Source: Hyphomonas beringensis (GTDB lineage Bacteria; Pseudomonadota; Alphaproteobacteria; Caulobacterales; Hyphomonadaceae). Taken from it: DNA of 64,000 bases. The stretch spans positions 85,672 to 149,671 of the forward strand of contig NZ_AWFF01000076.1 in the NCBI RefSeq assembly GCF_000682755.1, written 5' to 3'. Under the pieces are notes generated by a model, which was given only the letters and a program-made list of their open reading frames with translations, did no database searches and was not told where the DNA came from. Shown here in pieces: positions 34,776 to 44,715 of the stretch; within the stretch, counting starts at the first letter, position 1, and every line of letters begins with the position of its first letter. The position numbers were made by a program, and so were the translations under genes.

Positions 34776-35510
34776 TTAGTCTTCAGCGCGCGTGAAGATG
34801 GCCTCCAGACTGCGTAGATTCATACCATTCTTGAGATAATTGGCCGGTGTCAGGTTTACGGCCTTTATCACGCCGCGCTCTACCCTGGTGCCCTTGCCGT
34901 CGGCGTCCGGCACCAGGTCGAAGTCGATGATGTTGATGCATCCAGTATCCTGCTCAAAGCCAGAGCATGCCCCAAGTGGAGCACCAATCACTGAAGCCAG
35001 CACCATGCGGTTGACCACTTCATGCGCCACCACCAAGGCGCAGGCCCAGTCAGGCCGGTGCAGCAGTGCGTACAAACCTTCTTCGATGCGCACCATGGCG
35101 TCAGAAAATTTCTCACCTCCAGGCAGGAAAGTCGCGTCAGGCTCTCCAGCCCCCTCAAAAGTGAAGGTCATGGTCGCAGCCAGATGTTCTGCTGATTTAA
35201 AGTCTATGTACTGCCCAGAGCGAAGCTCCCCAAATCGCGCATCCTCTTCAAGCGCCGGGGCATTGGGATGCTCCGCCAGCACAATTTCTGCGGTTTGACG
35301 CGTCCGGCGCAGCCCTGAGCAGATTGCGAGGTCAAACTCGACTTCCGACAGAGCGACGCCTGCAGAGCGGGCTTCCGCCTGCCCCTGCTCCGTCAGATGC
35401 GCCACGGATGGATCTCGTGTTTGGCGCACCTCTTTGGAGGTGTAATCCACAAATCCATGACGCATCAGATAGATGCGGCGCCTACCGGTTGTTCCCGGCA
35501 GAGCGCTCAT
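34776..35510 (-). CDS. Histidine phosphatase family protein
   Basis: The 244-residue protein has the catalytic RHG motif in IYLMRHGFVDYTSKEVRQT, LTEQGQAEARSAGVAL, the second arginine in AICSGLRRTRQTAEIVL and the second histidine in ALVVAHEVVNRMVLASV. This group covers phosphoglycerate mutase-like phosphatases; the true substrate is not clear. Its ATG overlaps the stop of the upstream CoA-racemase-like gene (TAATG), so the two are coupled, and a phosphatase acting on a CoA or lipid-related phosphate is conceivable. Confidence 0.88.
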   Translation of the reverse strand: MSALPGTTGRRRIYLMRHGFVDYTSKEVRQTRDPSVAHLTEQGQAEARSAGVALSEVEFDLAICSGLRRTRQTAEIVLAEHPNAPALEEDARFGELRSGQYIDFKSAEHLAATMTFTFEGAGEPDATFLPGGEKFSDAMVRIEEGLYALLHRPDWACALVVAHEVVNRMVLASVIGAPLGACSGFEQDTGCINIIDFDLVPDADGKGTRVERGVIKAVNLTPANYLKNGMNLRSLEAIFTRAED

Positions 35511-36607
35511 TACCGACTCACGTCCCAGTCCTTCAGGATCTCGTCTGTGTGCTCGCCAAGACCTGCCGGACGTCCCTGAATGGCGCCTGGTGTCGCAGAA
35601 AATCTTGGTGCGGGCGCAGGCTGCATAACGCCTTCGATTTCAACAAAGGTCTCGCGGTCGGCATTGTGCTTGTAGGTCGGGGCCTCGGACATGGAGAGAA
35701 CCGGCGCGAAGCAGATGTCTGTGCCTTCCATGATCTCGCACCATTCATCCCGTGTCTTCGTTTTGATGACATCCATGATCTTCTGCTTCAGCTCAGGCCA
35801 TTTGGACCTGTCCATTTGGGCATCGAAAGCCGGATCGGTCAGACCGGCCTTCTCACGCAGGATGGCGTAGAATTGCGGTTCGATGGACCCTATCGATACC
35901 CACTTGCCGTCTGAACATTCGTACGTGTCATAGAAATGCGCCCCGCCATCCAGAAGGTTCGCTTCCCGGTCATCCGTCCAGATGCCGGCAGCTTTCATTC
36001 CATAAAACATCGTTGCGAGTGACGCGGCACCATCCGACATTGCAACGTCAATCACTTGGCCTTCACCACCATTCTTGACGTTCAGAATACCTGCCAGCAT
36101 GCCCATGGCGAGATAAAGCGCCCCGCCGCCATAATCGCCAACGAGGTTCAGGGGCGGACGCGGGCGGCCATCTCCCTCCCCCATCGCATGAAGCGCGCCC
36201 GTAATGGCGATATAGTTGAGGTCGTGGCCAGCAGAGTGAGAAAGTGAGCCATGCTGGCCCCAGCCTGTCATGCGGCCATAGACAAGCTTTGGATTTCGCT
36301 TGAGCGCGTCGTCCGGCCCGAGCCCATTACGTTCCATGACACCCGGGCGGTAGCCTTCGATCAGGCCGTCAGCCTTCTCCAGAAGCTTCAGCGCGACTTC
36401 GACATCAGCTGGATCCTTGAGATTCAGCCCGATGGAACGGCGCCCCCGCCCCATGACGTCAGCAGGACGGCCCGGACGACCGTCACCTGGGCGATCTATG
36501 CGGATCACATCTGCACCAAGGTCTGACAGAAGCATGCCACAAAACGGGCCCGGCCCAATTCCGGCAAACTCTACAATGCGAACACCATTAAGAGGTCCCT
36601 GGCCCAT
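35510..36607 (-). CDS. Alpha-methylacyl-CoA racemase-like class III CoA-transferase
   Basis: The 365-residue member of the CaiB/BaiF fold shows features of alpha-methylacyl-CoA racemases: IVEFAGIGPGPFCGMLLSDL, GADVIRIDRP, VMERNGLGPDDAL, SHSAGHDLNYIAITGALHAM with the racemase histidine, and NLVGDYGGGALYLAMGMLAG with the aspartate. It would interconvert R and S 2-methylacyl-CoA during branched-chain or sterol side-chain breakdown. It lies upstream of, and overlaps, the histidine phosphatase gene. Confidence 0.9.
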   Translation of the reverse strand: MGQGPLNGVRIVEFAGIGPGPFCGMLLSDLGADVIRIDRPGDGRPGRPADVMGRGRRSIGLNLKDPADVEVALKLLEKADGLIEGYRPGVMERNGLGPDDALKRNPKLVYGRMTGWGQHGSLSHSAGHDLNYIAITGALHAMGEGDGRPRPPLNLVGDYGGGALYLAMGMLAGILNVKNGGEGQVIDVAMSDGAASLATMFYGMKAAGIWTDDREANLLDGGAHFYDTYECSDGKWVSIGSIEPQFYAILREKAGLTDPAFDAQMDRSKWPELKQKIMDVIKTKTRDEWCEIMEGTDICFAPVLSMSEAPTYKHNADRETFVEIEGVMQPAPAPRFSATPGAIQGRPAGLGEHTDEILKDWDVSR

Positions 36608-36643
36608 AATATTTCCTACCCTTACTCATTGTTGATCTTGAGA

Positions 36644-36658
36644 TTAGCAGATCATTAA
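36644..36658. promoter_or_regulatory. CtrA-like half-matched box upstream of the PopA-like gene
   Basis: TTAG-CAGATCA-TTAA matches the CtrA box TTAA-N7-TTAA at seven of eight fixed positions. It lies between the divergent racemase-like and PopA-like genes. The motif is short and one mismatch is present, so chance is a real possibility. Confidence 0.3.
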
Positions 36659-36724
36659 GCGGCGCACCCACAAAAGGAAGGGGTACCGCAACGTCGCCTT
36701 CTCCCCACGAGAGTTTAGCCTTTT

Positions 36725-37978
36725 ATGCCTGACCTGTCTTATCTGGACCCCCCTATCGAAGTGGCGGCAGAAAGCCCCAGACTGGAAATGATCCAGTCGC
36801 GGCTCCGGTCGGGTCGCATGCGACCCTACAGGGCTAGCACGCCTATAGCGCGCAACTGTTCCGAACCGCTTCTGGTCGATCTGGAAAGCGCAGACCCGGA
36901 AAGTCTTCGGATTCTCTCCAGCTCAAACGTCTCTCGGCCTTTGGTAATTCTCGGAGAAGATACAGAAGGGCGTACGCTCTTCGATGCGCTCATAATAGAC
37001 CGTGACAAAGACATCCCCCTATTGAGAGGGCGATTGACGGCCATGTCCCGCCGCAACGCGCGGGCAACGGAACTGAACTTGAGGCGCGAGACGGCCTATG
37101 AATTTGGCGTGGAATTTCCATCCTCTTCATTAGAGGTTGTTCCAGACCTGCTCTACCTGGGAGACGGGTCCACACGCTTTCTTGCCCTTCAGGCAGCCTT
37201 GAATGAGCGTGGTGTATCTGTCACCGCGGCACTCAGCGTTCATACGGCGACCGACTATATCAAGCATCGACGCTTCTCGGCAGTTCTGTTTGATGTCAGA
37301 TCTGCCTCAAAGGGGCGTGCCAGTCTCGCACAATGGATATCCTCTGGCGAAGCAGCTTTCTCCCACGTACCACTCTTTGCCCTGGTCGATTCCCTGCAGA
37401 GTCTGGATGAGTCCGAGCGCATTATGCTTGCCTCGACCTCAGAGATTCTGGAGCATGGTGCCGCTGCGAAGCAGCTGGCGGAACATATCGATGTGACCAG
37501 TCGCAAATATCTTCCCCAGGACTTGTTTGACGTGTCGCTGGATTATCCCGCCGAGGTGATGGATTCTGAGACACGGCTTCACGCCCGCCCATATTTCGAA
37601 GCACATCTGGAAAAACAGATTGAAGTTTCTACGCAGCGGGCCGAACCCCTGTCACTGCTAATTGTAAAACATACAGATGGCGGACATTTTGATTTGAAAC
37701 AACGCCAGCGCTTGGCTGAAATCCTGTCAAACAGCTTGCGCGATACAGACATGCCAGCCGTTCTGGGAGTGGACTCGTTTGCCATCAGCATGCCGGCAAC
37801 CCCCTATCGGGGTGCAGTGACTCTCTGCGAACGCTTCCTGCGATCGATTGAAGAACACGAACCGCATCTTGCGGCACAGATTGGCTGGCGCATCATGGAA
37901 AAGCGCACATACCATACGGCGCGCACATTGGTGGCAAACACTGCCGCCGGCATATTCCAGCGACTTCGTGTCGCCTAG
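36725..37978 (+). CDS. PopA-like c-di-GMP effector: receiver-like domains and degenerate GGDEF
   Basis: The 417-residue protein ends in a GGDEF-fold domain (about 280-415: DSETRLHARPYFEAHLEKQI, AEPLSLLIVKHTDGGHFDLK). The catalytic GG(D/E)EF site is LGVDSF (347-352), so it should not make c-di-GMP. The inhibitory site RxxD is kept as RDTD (339-342) at the exact spacing seen in PleD. Residues 142-265 resemble a receiver (DLLYLGDGSTRFLALQAALN, possible phospho-site FSAVLFDV). The N-terminal 130 residues may be a second, more degenerate receiver. This layout and length match Caulobacter PopA, which binds c-di-GMP and helps deliver CtrA for proteolysis. Orthology is proposed, not proven. Confidence 0.65.
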   Translation: MPDLSYLDPPIEVAAESPRLEMIQSRLRSGRMRPYRASTPIARNCSEPLLVDLESADPESLRILSSSNVSRPLVILGEDTEGRTLFDALIIDRDKDIPLLRGRLTAMSRRNARATELNLRRETAYEFGVEFPSSSLEVVPDLLYLGDGSTRFLALQAALNERGVSVTAALSVHTATDYIKHRRFSAVLFDVRSASKGRASLAQWISSGEAAFSHVPLFALVDSLQSLDESERIMLASTSEILEHGAAAKQLAEHIDVTSRKYLPQDLFDVSLDYPAEVMDSETRLHARPYFEAHLEKQIEVSTQRAEPLSLLIVKHTDGGHFDLKQRQRLAEILSNSLRDTDMPAVLGVDSFAISMPATPYRGAVTLCERFLRSIEEHEPHLAAQIGWRIMEKRTYHTARTLVANTAAGIFQRLRVA

Positions 37979-40900
37979 ACGGGCACGAGCCCGGCAGCGG
38001 CCTCCAGCTCTTTAAGGAAGCTCCGTATACGTGTCAGGCGCTGCTCAGGTGTGCCGCCAAGGCCGGAATGCACAAGCTTTGAGTCGGGACGGATACGCAA
38101 AGCGGATGGGCGGCTGCGGACGACCTCCAACAGCTTGCCTGGATCAAGCACCGTGTCATCGCGAAACGCGAACACAGCCCCCTTCTCACCGGCATCCAGC
38201 TTGCTGATGCCAAGGGCCTTGCATTGCACCTTGATCGCTGTGACTTCCAGCAATTGCTTGGTCTCTTCAGGAAGAGGACCGAAACGGTCAATCAGTTCAG
38301 CTGCAAAGGCTTCACGTTCCTGAGCCGTCGAGATCTCTGACAGGCGGCGATACAGCGACAGTCTGATGTTGAGGTCTTCAACATAGCTTTCCGGGATCAG
38401 TACGGCCGCGCCGATATTGATCTGCGGAGACCATTCGTCCGCGAAGTCTTCGTCCTCATTTGCACCGGCCTTCAGGGCATTGACGGCATCCTCAAGCATG
38501 GACTGGTACAGTTCCACGCCGACTTCCTTGACGTGGCCGGATTGCTGGTCGCCCAGCAAATTACCTGAGCCGCGCATATCCAGGTCATGGCTGGCGAGTT
38601 GGAAACCGGCCCCAAGCGAATCGAGGGATTGCAGGATTTTCAGCCTACGGTCGGCGCTATCCGTGATGACCTTATCCTTGGGGGTCGTGAAATAAGCATA
38701 GGCGCGCAGTTTCGAGCGCCCCACACGCCCGCGCAGCTGATAGAGTTGTGCAAGCCCGAACATGTCTGCCCGGTGGATGATCAGCGTGTTGGCGCGAGGA
38801 ATATCCAGACCGCTTTCCACAATCGTGGTCGACAGCAGAACATCATATTTACCTTCATAAAAGGCAGTCATGATGTCTTCGAGCTCTCCGGCAGCCATCT
38901 GGCCGTGCGCAACAATGAAGGAGACTTCCGGCACATTGTCCGACAGGAAGCGTTCCAGCTTGTCCAGATCCTGAATACGCGGTGCCACGAAGAAGGCCTG
39001 TCCACCGCGATATTTCTCGCGCAGCAGGGCTTCTCTCAGTGTCACGGTATCTTCTTCCGTGATGTAGGTTCTGACCGAGAGTCGGTCGACCGGAGGCGTC
39101 GCAATGATCGACAGATCGCGAATGCCTGTAAGCGCCATTTGAAGTGTGCGCGGAATGGGCGTCGCCGACAGAGTCAGCACGTGAACGTCTGACTTCAATT
39201 CCTTGAGTCGTTCCTTGTGCTTAACGCCAAAGCGCTGTTCTTCATCGACGACCAACAAGCCGAGACGCTTGAATTCAATCGTCTTGGTAAGGAGGGCATG
39301 CGTGCCGACAACAACGTCAACGCTGCCACTAGCCAGCCCGTCGCGGGTCTCTGCTGCTTCACGCTGGCCGACCAGACGCGACAGCGGACGCACATTGAGC
39401 GGCCACCCGGCAAATCTTTCGGCAAAGGTCTTGTAGTGCTGACGCGCCAGCAATGTTGTAGGCGCAATAACGGCGACCTGCTTGCCGCTCATCGCCGCGA
39501 CGAACGCCGCACGCAGGGCAACCTCGGTTTTTCCGAAACCAACATCACCACAAACAAGACGGTCCATGGGCCTGCCGGAACCGAGGTCGCTGAGAACATC
39601 CTCGATGGCGTTCAACTGGTCATCTGTCTCTTCATACGGAAAGCGCGCGGCGAATTCCTCGTAGAGCCCCTGCCCCGCATTGACGGCTTCCGCACGCTTC
39701 AGCTCCCGCGCAGCGGCGATGTGCATCAACTCGGCCGCCATCTCCAGGATGCGCTTCTTGGCCTTGGCCTTGCGTGTCTGCCAGCCCGCACCGCCCAGCT
39801 TGTCCAGTTGGCTTTCATCATCTTCCGAGCCATAGCGGCTCACCAGGTCGATATTCTCGACCGGCAGGAAGATCGTATCGCCACCGGAATATTCGATCTG
39901 CAGACAATCGTGTGGCGCGCCGGTCACTTCCAGCGTCTTCAAGCCGATATAGCGTCCGACCCCATGATCGATATGGACCACGAGATCGCCAGCATTCAGT
40001 GTCGCAGCATCTGAAATGAAATTGGCAGACTTCCGCTTCCGGCGCGGGGCGGCCAATCTGTCTCCAAGAATATCGGCTTCAGAGATGAGGGCAAAATCCG
40101 GCGTTTCGAACCCGGCTTCGATTGGAATTTCAACAACAGTGAAATCTGTCTTACTAGCCGCTTCGAGGCTATGCACCAGCGCCAGGTCGGTCAGGCCATG
40201 GTCTGCCATGACATTGATCAGACGGTCTGCCGACCCGCCTGACCAGGCAGCGAACGCAACAGGGCGACCTGAGCTGTTCAGGGCTTTCGCATGCGCGATT
40301 GCGGCTTCGAAAATGTTGCTATCGGTGTTCAGTCTCTCTGGCGCGAAGTCACGCCCCGGACGGCCTTGCAGGTCGAACGCATTTGCCCCTGGCTCTGCAG
40401 GGTAGAAGCGCGCAGTCGCATTGCTCGCAAGACGTTGTTCCAACTCTTTAGGTGTGACGTAGAGCTCCTCTGGCGGAAGCACTTTAGCGTGGCGAATATC
40501 CCCACCACCCGCTTCCAGACGCGCCGCATGGTAGTCTTCAGCTTGTGCCAGCCGCTCAGAAGCTGCTTCACCCGCCAGGTGTCCCATACCGATCAACGGG
40601 GCTTCGCCGATGTAATCGAAGAGAGTTTCCATGTGATCATGGAAAAGTGGCAACCATGCTTCGACGCCTTGCCGACGAATAGAGGCCCGGGCCGCTTCAT
40701 ATGCAGCATCCCCGGACGGGGGACCAAACACGGCGAGATATTTCTCACGGAATCGGGCCAGCACATCATCATCGAACAGAATTTCGCTGACCGGCGCAAA
40801 AGCGACGCTCTTGGCATCCCCCGTGGAGCGCTGCGTTTCAGTATCGAATGTGCGTAGCGTCTCCAGCGTGTCGCCGAAGAAATCGAGTCGGTAAGGCTCA

Positions 40901-41436
40901 GGCGCGGTCGGAGGGAAGATGTCGATAATCCCGCCACGAATGGCGAACTCACCCTGTTCCCGCACAGTACTGGCGCGGAGATATCCATTTACCGCAAGAT
41001 ACTCTGTCAGATCCTTTTGATTGACGGACTGTCCCACGCCGACAGCAAAGGACGAGCGCTTCAGTACGCTAAGTGGCGGAACTCTCTGAACAAGGGATGA
41101 GGCTGTCGTGACTACCAGCAAAGCGCCCTGATCCGGCTGATATCTGGAAAGCCGCGCCAAGGCCGCGCAACGGCGCGCGGCCACGCCAGCGGTTGGACTG
41201 ACGCGGTCATAAGGCAGCGTATCCCAACTCGGAAGGTCGACCTGATCCAGCTTTGGCTGAGCAAATTGCGCAATCCGGCGCGCGGTGGCAGCCGTCTTGT
41301 CATCCCGCGCGACATATACCCCGACGCCGCCGCGTTGAACCAGCGCTTTGGCAAAGGCGATGAGATCAGCGCCAAATGGAGCCCCCGATAACGCCGCGGG
41401 CCCGCTTAAGGATTGCAGGAGATCAACAGGGGTCAT
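37975..41436 (-). CDS. mfd: Transcription-repair coupling factor
   Basis: The 1153-residue ATPase removes RNA polymerase stalled at DNA damage and recruits UvrA. The UvrB-homology module is N-terminal ([20 protein letters not shown]). The RNA polymerase-interacting domain begins near 485 ([20 protein letters not shown]). The motor has Walker [21 protein letters not shown], Walker [38 protein letters not shown], and the translocation motif region [35 protein letters not shown]. The C-terminal domain closes the protein. It is tail-to-tail with the PopA-like gene (four bases shared). Confidence 0.98.
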   Translation of the reverse strand: MTPVDLLQSLSGPAALSGAPFGADLIAFAKALVQRGGVGVYVARDDKTAATARRIAQFAQPKLDQVDLPSWDTLPYDRVSPTAGVAARRCAALARLSRYQPDQGALLVVTTASSLVQRVPPLSVLKRSSFAVGVGQSVNQKDLTEYLAVNGYLRASTVREQGEFAIRGGIIDIFPPTAPEPYRLDFFGDTLETLRTFDTETQRSTGDAKSVAFAPVSEILFDDDVLARFREKYLAVFGPPSGDAAYEAARASIRRQGVEAWLPLFHDHMETLFDYIGEAPLIGMGHLAGEAASERLAQAEDYHAARLEAGGGDIRHAKVLPPEELYVTPKELEQRLASNATARFYPAEPGANAFDLQGRPGRDFAPERLNTDSNIFEAAIAHAKALNSSGRPVAFAAWSGGSADRLINVMADHGLTDLALVHSLEAASKTDFTVVEIPIEAGFETPDFALISEADILGDRLAAPRRKRKSANFISDAATLNAGDLVVHIDHGVGRYIGLKTLEVTGAPHDCLQIEYSGGDTIFLPVENIDLVSRYGSEDDESQLDKLGGAGWQTRKAKAKKRILEMAAELMHIAAARELKRAEAVNAGQGLYEEFAARFPYEETDDQLNAIEDVLSDLGSGRPMDRLVCGDVGFGKTEVALRAAFVAAMSGKQVAVIAPTTLLARQHYKTFAERFAGWPLNVRPLSRLVGQREAAETRDGLASGSVDVVVGTHALLTKTIEFKRLGLLVVDEEQRFGVKHKERLKELKSDVHVLTLSATPIPRTLQMALTGIRDLSIIATPPVDRLSVRTYITEEDTVTLREALLREKYRGGQAFFVAPRIQDLDKLERFLSDNVPEVSFIVAHGQMAAGELEDIMTAFYEGKYDVLLSTTIVESGLDIPRANTLIIHRADMFGLAQLYQLRGRVGRSKLRAYAYFTTPKDKVITDSADRRLKILQSLDSLGAGFQLASHDLDMRGSGNLLGDQQSGHVKEVGVELYQSMLEDAVNALKAGANEDEDFADEWSPQINIGAAVLIPESYVEDLNIRLSLYRRLSEISTAQEREAFAAELIDRFGPLPEETKQLLEVTAIKVQCKALGISKLDAGEKGAVFAFRDDTVLDPGKLLEVVRSRPSALRIRPDSKLVHSGLGGTPEQRLTRIRSFLKELEAAAGLVPV

Positions 41437-41478
41437 TGGAACCGGAACCTATGGATAAAAATAGGAAATGCGGCTCAA

Positions 41479-41754
41479 TCAACCGCCCTGTGCGGCGTAA
41501 CGGAATGCGATCAGTTGGTCCAGCACCGGGCCGCGATGATTGTCAGGCACAGGCGTCTGACCAATCAGCCACGCATACACTTCCCAGTCCGGAACGCCGA
41601 GTAGCGATTCGAACTCATCGAGTTCTTTCGCCTCATAGGCTTCAAGATGCTCATCCGCGAATGAGCCCATCAGAAGATCCATTTCACGGAATCCTCTGCG
41701 CCAGGCGCGGAAATTGAGCTTGCGGCGGCGTATGTCGATGGGTGTGTCCTGCAT
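41479..41754 (-). CDS. sdhE: Succinate dehydrogenase flavinylation factor SdhE
   Basis: The 91-residue protein reads MQDTPIDIRRRKLNFRAWRR followed by GFREMDLLMGSFADEH. It has the RGxxExD-type flavinylation motif as RGFREMD and LLGVPDWEVYAWL. It assists covalent FAD attachment to SdhA. ATG 41754 is chosen from family length; a longer frame extends into the recG start and is not supported. It lies between mfd and the divergent recG, a common alphaproteobacterial order. Confidence 0.93.
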   Translation of the reverse strand: MQDTPIDIRRRKLNFRAWRRGFREMDLLMGSFADEHLEAYEAKELDEFESLLGVPDWEVYAWLIGQTPVPDNHRGPVLDQLIAFRYAAQGG

Positions 41755-41833
41755 GACTTCACCATATAGCCTTCCTGTCAGAGATAAAAAGCGACGATTG
41801 TGCACCCAGTGCAGCGCGCCTAGTCTGCGCCGC

Positions 41834-43900
41834 ATGCGGGATGAACGACTCTTTCCACTCTTTGCCGAGTTCGACAGCCTTTCCGGTGTCGGGCCGAAAC
41901 TAAAGCCCGTGCTCGAACGGCTGACAGGCGGCGAGACCGTATGGGACCTGCTGCTACACCTCCCAGAGAAGTGGGTGGACCGCCGCGTGAAGGAGACCAT
42001 CGAGGATACGGTCATTGGAGAGGTCGCCACCGTCAAAGGTGAAGTGCATGCCTATAACGCCCCCTATTCCGACAAGTCCCCCCACAAGATTACGCTCTTT
42101 GACGGGACAGGCTTTCTGACGCTCGCATTTTTTCGCGCTGATGGGCGCTGGCTGCAGGGCCAGTTCCCGATTGGAAAGGAGCGTATCGTCTCTGGCATGA
42201 TCGAAGAGTATCAGGGCGAACGCCAGATGACGCACCCCGACTATATAATGGACCCCGCCAAGGGAGATCGCCCGCCGGAAGTCGAGCCGATCTATGGACT
42301 GACTGCCGGCCTGACCAACAAACGCGTCCACTCCCTGGCGGTGCAATCCCTGGCCAGTGTTCCGGAAGATCTGCCAGAATGGGCCGACCCTGCCTTGATC
42401 ACGAGCCGGCATTGGCCCACCTTCCGCCAGGCCCTTTATGATCTGCACGCGCCGAGTGAATATGATGAAGACATGTTCGCCCTGGCTCGTGAGCGGCTTG
42501 CTTATGACGAGGCGCTGGCCCGGGAATCCGCTTTCGCCCTTGCCCGCGCCAGCCGCGCACGCAGGTCGTCTCCCGCCATTCCCGCCAATCGCACCGCGCA
42601 TGAGGCGCTTTGCCAGTCATTACCCTATAAACCGACCGGAGCGCAGCTGAGAGCCTTTGCTGAAATCTCCGCTGACATGTCCAAGACGGGCCCAATGCGC
42701 CGGATGCTTCAGGGCGACGTTGGGGCGGGCAAGACGCTCGTCAGCGCTATGGCTGCCGTACAGGCGGCCAGCACAGGCTTTCAGGCGGCCGTCATGGCCC
42801 CAACAGAAGTCCTAGCCCGGCAGCAATACGAGACCATGGACAAGCTGCTGTCTCCGCTAGGGTTCACTGTGGCGGCCCTGACTGGGCGGGATAAGTCTAC
42901 AGCCCGCGAAAGCATCCTGATGGGGCTGGCAGACGGATCGATAGATATTGTCGCTGGCACACAGGCCTTGTTCCAGCAATCTGTCAGCTTCCGTAACCTC
43001 GGGCTGGTCATCGTGGATGAGCAACACAGGTTCGGTGTCGCGGATCGGATGAAACTGGCGGGTAAGGCTGTGAGCCCGCACATGCTGGTCATGAGTGCAA
43101 CACCTATCCCTCGCACACTGGCGCAGGCGGTGCATGGCGATCTCGATGTCTCCATTCTGGATGAGAAGCCGGCCGGGCGCGTTCCTGTCGAAACCCGCGC
43201 CGTACCAGATACCCGGATTGAGGAAGTGGTGCAGGCCGTCGGGAGAGCGCTACGCAGGGGCGAACGCGCCTTCTGGGTGTGTCCGAAAGTAGATGTGGAC
43301 GATGACGATTCCACGGCGGTCGGGCGGCATGCAGCTTTGAGTGATCAGCTCCGCGTTCCTGTCGGACTGGTCCATGGCAGAATGAAGCCCGCCGAAAAGG
43401 ATACGGCGCTCGAAGACTTCCGGGCGGGACGCACAAAAATCCTCGTTGCAACGACTGTGATCGAAGTGGGCGTTGATGTGCCGGAGGCGACCATCATGGT
43501 CATTGAGCGCGCCGAGGGATTTGGTCTCGCCCAGCTACACCAGTTGCGCGGCCGCGTAGGTCGTGGAGACCGTCCTTCCTACTGCTTGCTGCTATACCGT
43601 CCGCCACTGGGCGATATAGCGCGCGACAGGCTCGATACGCTTCGGCGGACGGAAGACGGTTTTGAGATCGCGGAAGCCGACTTCCGCCTGAGAGGCCCCG
43701 GCGACATGCTGGGCCTCAAACAGGCTGGCGCAACGGATTACAGAATCATCGATCTCGCCAGACATGCGGGCCTACTGGAGACCGCCCTGAAGGACGCAGA
43801 ATCCGTCGTCTCCAAAGACCCTGAACTAAGCGGCGAGCGCGGTTCGTCTCTGCGTCTTGTCAGAGAGCTGCTCACTCCGAAGATTCAGGCTCCGACTTAG
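41834..43900 (+). CDS. recG: ATP-dependent DNA helicase RecG
   Basis: The 688-residue helicase remodels stalled forks and Holliday junctions. ATG 41834 gives MRDERLFPLFAEFDSLSGVG, the usual RecG start; an in-frame extension to 41714 would overlap sdhE. The wedge/OB domain covers about 40-170. Motor motifs are [71 protein letters not shown] and TTVIEVGVDVPEATIMVIER, followed by [12 protein letters not shown]. It overlaps the DUF502 gene by 29 bases at their 3' ends. Confidence 0.97.
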   Translation: MRDERLFPLFAEFDSLSGVGPKLKPVLERLTGGETVWDLLLHLPEKWVDRRVKETIEDTVIGEVATVKGEVHAYNAPYSDKSPHKITLFDGTGFLTLAFFRADGRWLQGQFPIGKERIVSGMIEEYQGERQMTHPDYIMDPAKGDRPPEVEPIYGLTAGLTNKRVHSLAVQSLASVPEDLPEWADPALITSRHWPTFRQALYDLHAPSEYDEDMFALARERLAYDEALARESAFALARASRARRSSPAIPANRTAHEALCQSLPYKPTGAQLRAFAEISADMSKTGPMRRMLQGDVGAGKTLVSAMAAVQAASTGFQAAVMAPTEVLARQQYETMDKLLSPLGFTVAALTGRDKSTARESILMGLADGSIDIVAGTQALFQQSVSFRNLGLVIVDEQHRFGVADRMKLAGKAVSPHMLVMSATPIPRTLAQAVHGDLDVSILDEKPAGRVPVETRAVPDTRIEEVVQAVGRALRRGERAFWVCPKVDVDDDDSTAVGRHAALSDQLRVPVGLVHGRMKPAEKDTALEDFRAGRTKILVATTVIEVGVDVPEATIMVIERAEGFGLAQLHQLRGRVGRGDRPSYCLLLYRPPLGDIARDRLDTLRRTEDGFEIAEADFRLRGPGDMLGLKQAGATDYRIIDLARHAGLLETALKDAESVVSKDPELSGERGSSLRLVRELLTPKIQAPT

Positions 43901-44630
43901 GCGGCGGAACTTCCGATCCCTGCACGGCTTCAGCCTGAGCCGCAGGCCCGTTCTTCTTCGGCAGGTGCTCGGGCACGACGAGGCCTGCTGACAGGATCAT
44001 CTTCGCGCCTTCCTCTACCGTCATGTCGAGCCGCACAACTTCGCTGGCCTCAATATACATAAGGAAGCCCGAGGTTGGATTCGGCGTCGTCGGCACAAAA
44101 ACGCCGATAAAGCCAGGTCCCAGCGTTGAGCGAACCTCGCCCCGGGCTGGGCTGGACAGGAAGCCGAGACACCATGTGCCCGGCTTGGGAAATTCGATCA
44201 GAACGCACTCGCTGAACTGCTCGGTATTGCTGTTGGCAAAGACCTCAACCAGCTGCTTGAACGCGGAATATACAGAGCGAATGATCGGCAGCCGTCCCAG
44301 GATGCGGTCCGCAAGACTTATGACCGATCGGCCAATTAGGTTCGTCGCGATTGCCCCCAATATGGTAAGAAACAGGACGAGTACGATCAGGCCGAAACCA
44401 GGAACGGCATAGTTGAGATACGTCTCTGGCTTCAGGGCTGCCGGCAGCAACGGAACAACGCGGCGGTCAATCTCACCAATCAGGAACTGAAGAATTAGGA
44501 AGGTGACCACCACAGGCAGCGCGATAACCATTCCGGCAAAGAAACGGCCGCGCAGCCAGGCAAACAAGCTCGGCTTGCCGAGTCTCTCACCTTGCAGGAT
44601 ACTGCCGTCCTTATCGTCACGTTTGGACAT
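43872..44630 (-). CDS. DUF502 family membrane protein
   Basis: The 252-residue protein has two membrane helices (about 28-50 and 72-98: RFFAGMVIALPVVVTFLILQ, YAVPGFGLIVLVLFLTILGA) and then the DUF502 core: DRILGRLPIIRSVYSAFKQL, CVLIEFPKPGTWCLGFLSSP, VFVPTTPNPTSGFLMYIEAS and MTVEEGAKMILSAGLVVP. The charged proline-rich tail is not conserved. The family is widespread in alphaproteobacteria and has no agreed function. Confidence 0.88.
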   Translation of the reverse strand: MSKRDDKDGSILQGERLGKPSLFAWLRGRFFAGMVIALPVVVTFLILQFLIGEIDRRVVPLLPAALKPETYLNYAVPGFGLIVLVLFLTILGAIATNLIGRSVISLADRILGRLPIIRSVYSAFKQLVEVFANSNTEQFSECVLIEFPKPGTWCLGFLSSPARGEVRSTLGPGFIGVFVPTTPNPTSGFLMYIEASEVVRLDMTVEEGAKMILSAGLVVPEHLPKKNGPAAQAEAVQGSEVPPPKSEPESSE

Positions 44631-44715
44631 GTCTCACTTTCCTCAAACGAGATTTACTTAGCTTACTCTGGGTTATGCCTTGGCCCAGATGTTGTTCCGC
44701 GTAATTGTGGCGAAG

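Noticed and set aside
41714..41833. N-terminal extension of RecG
   Set aside because: It runs antisense through the sdhE start and is absent from typical RecG proteins.
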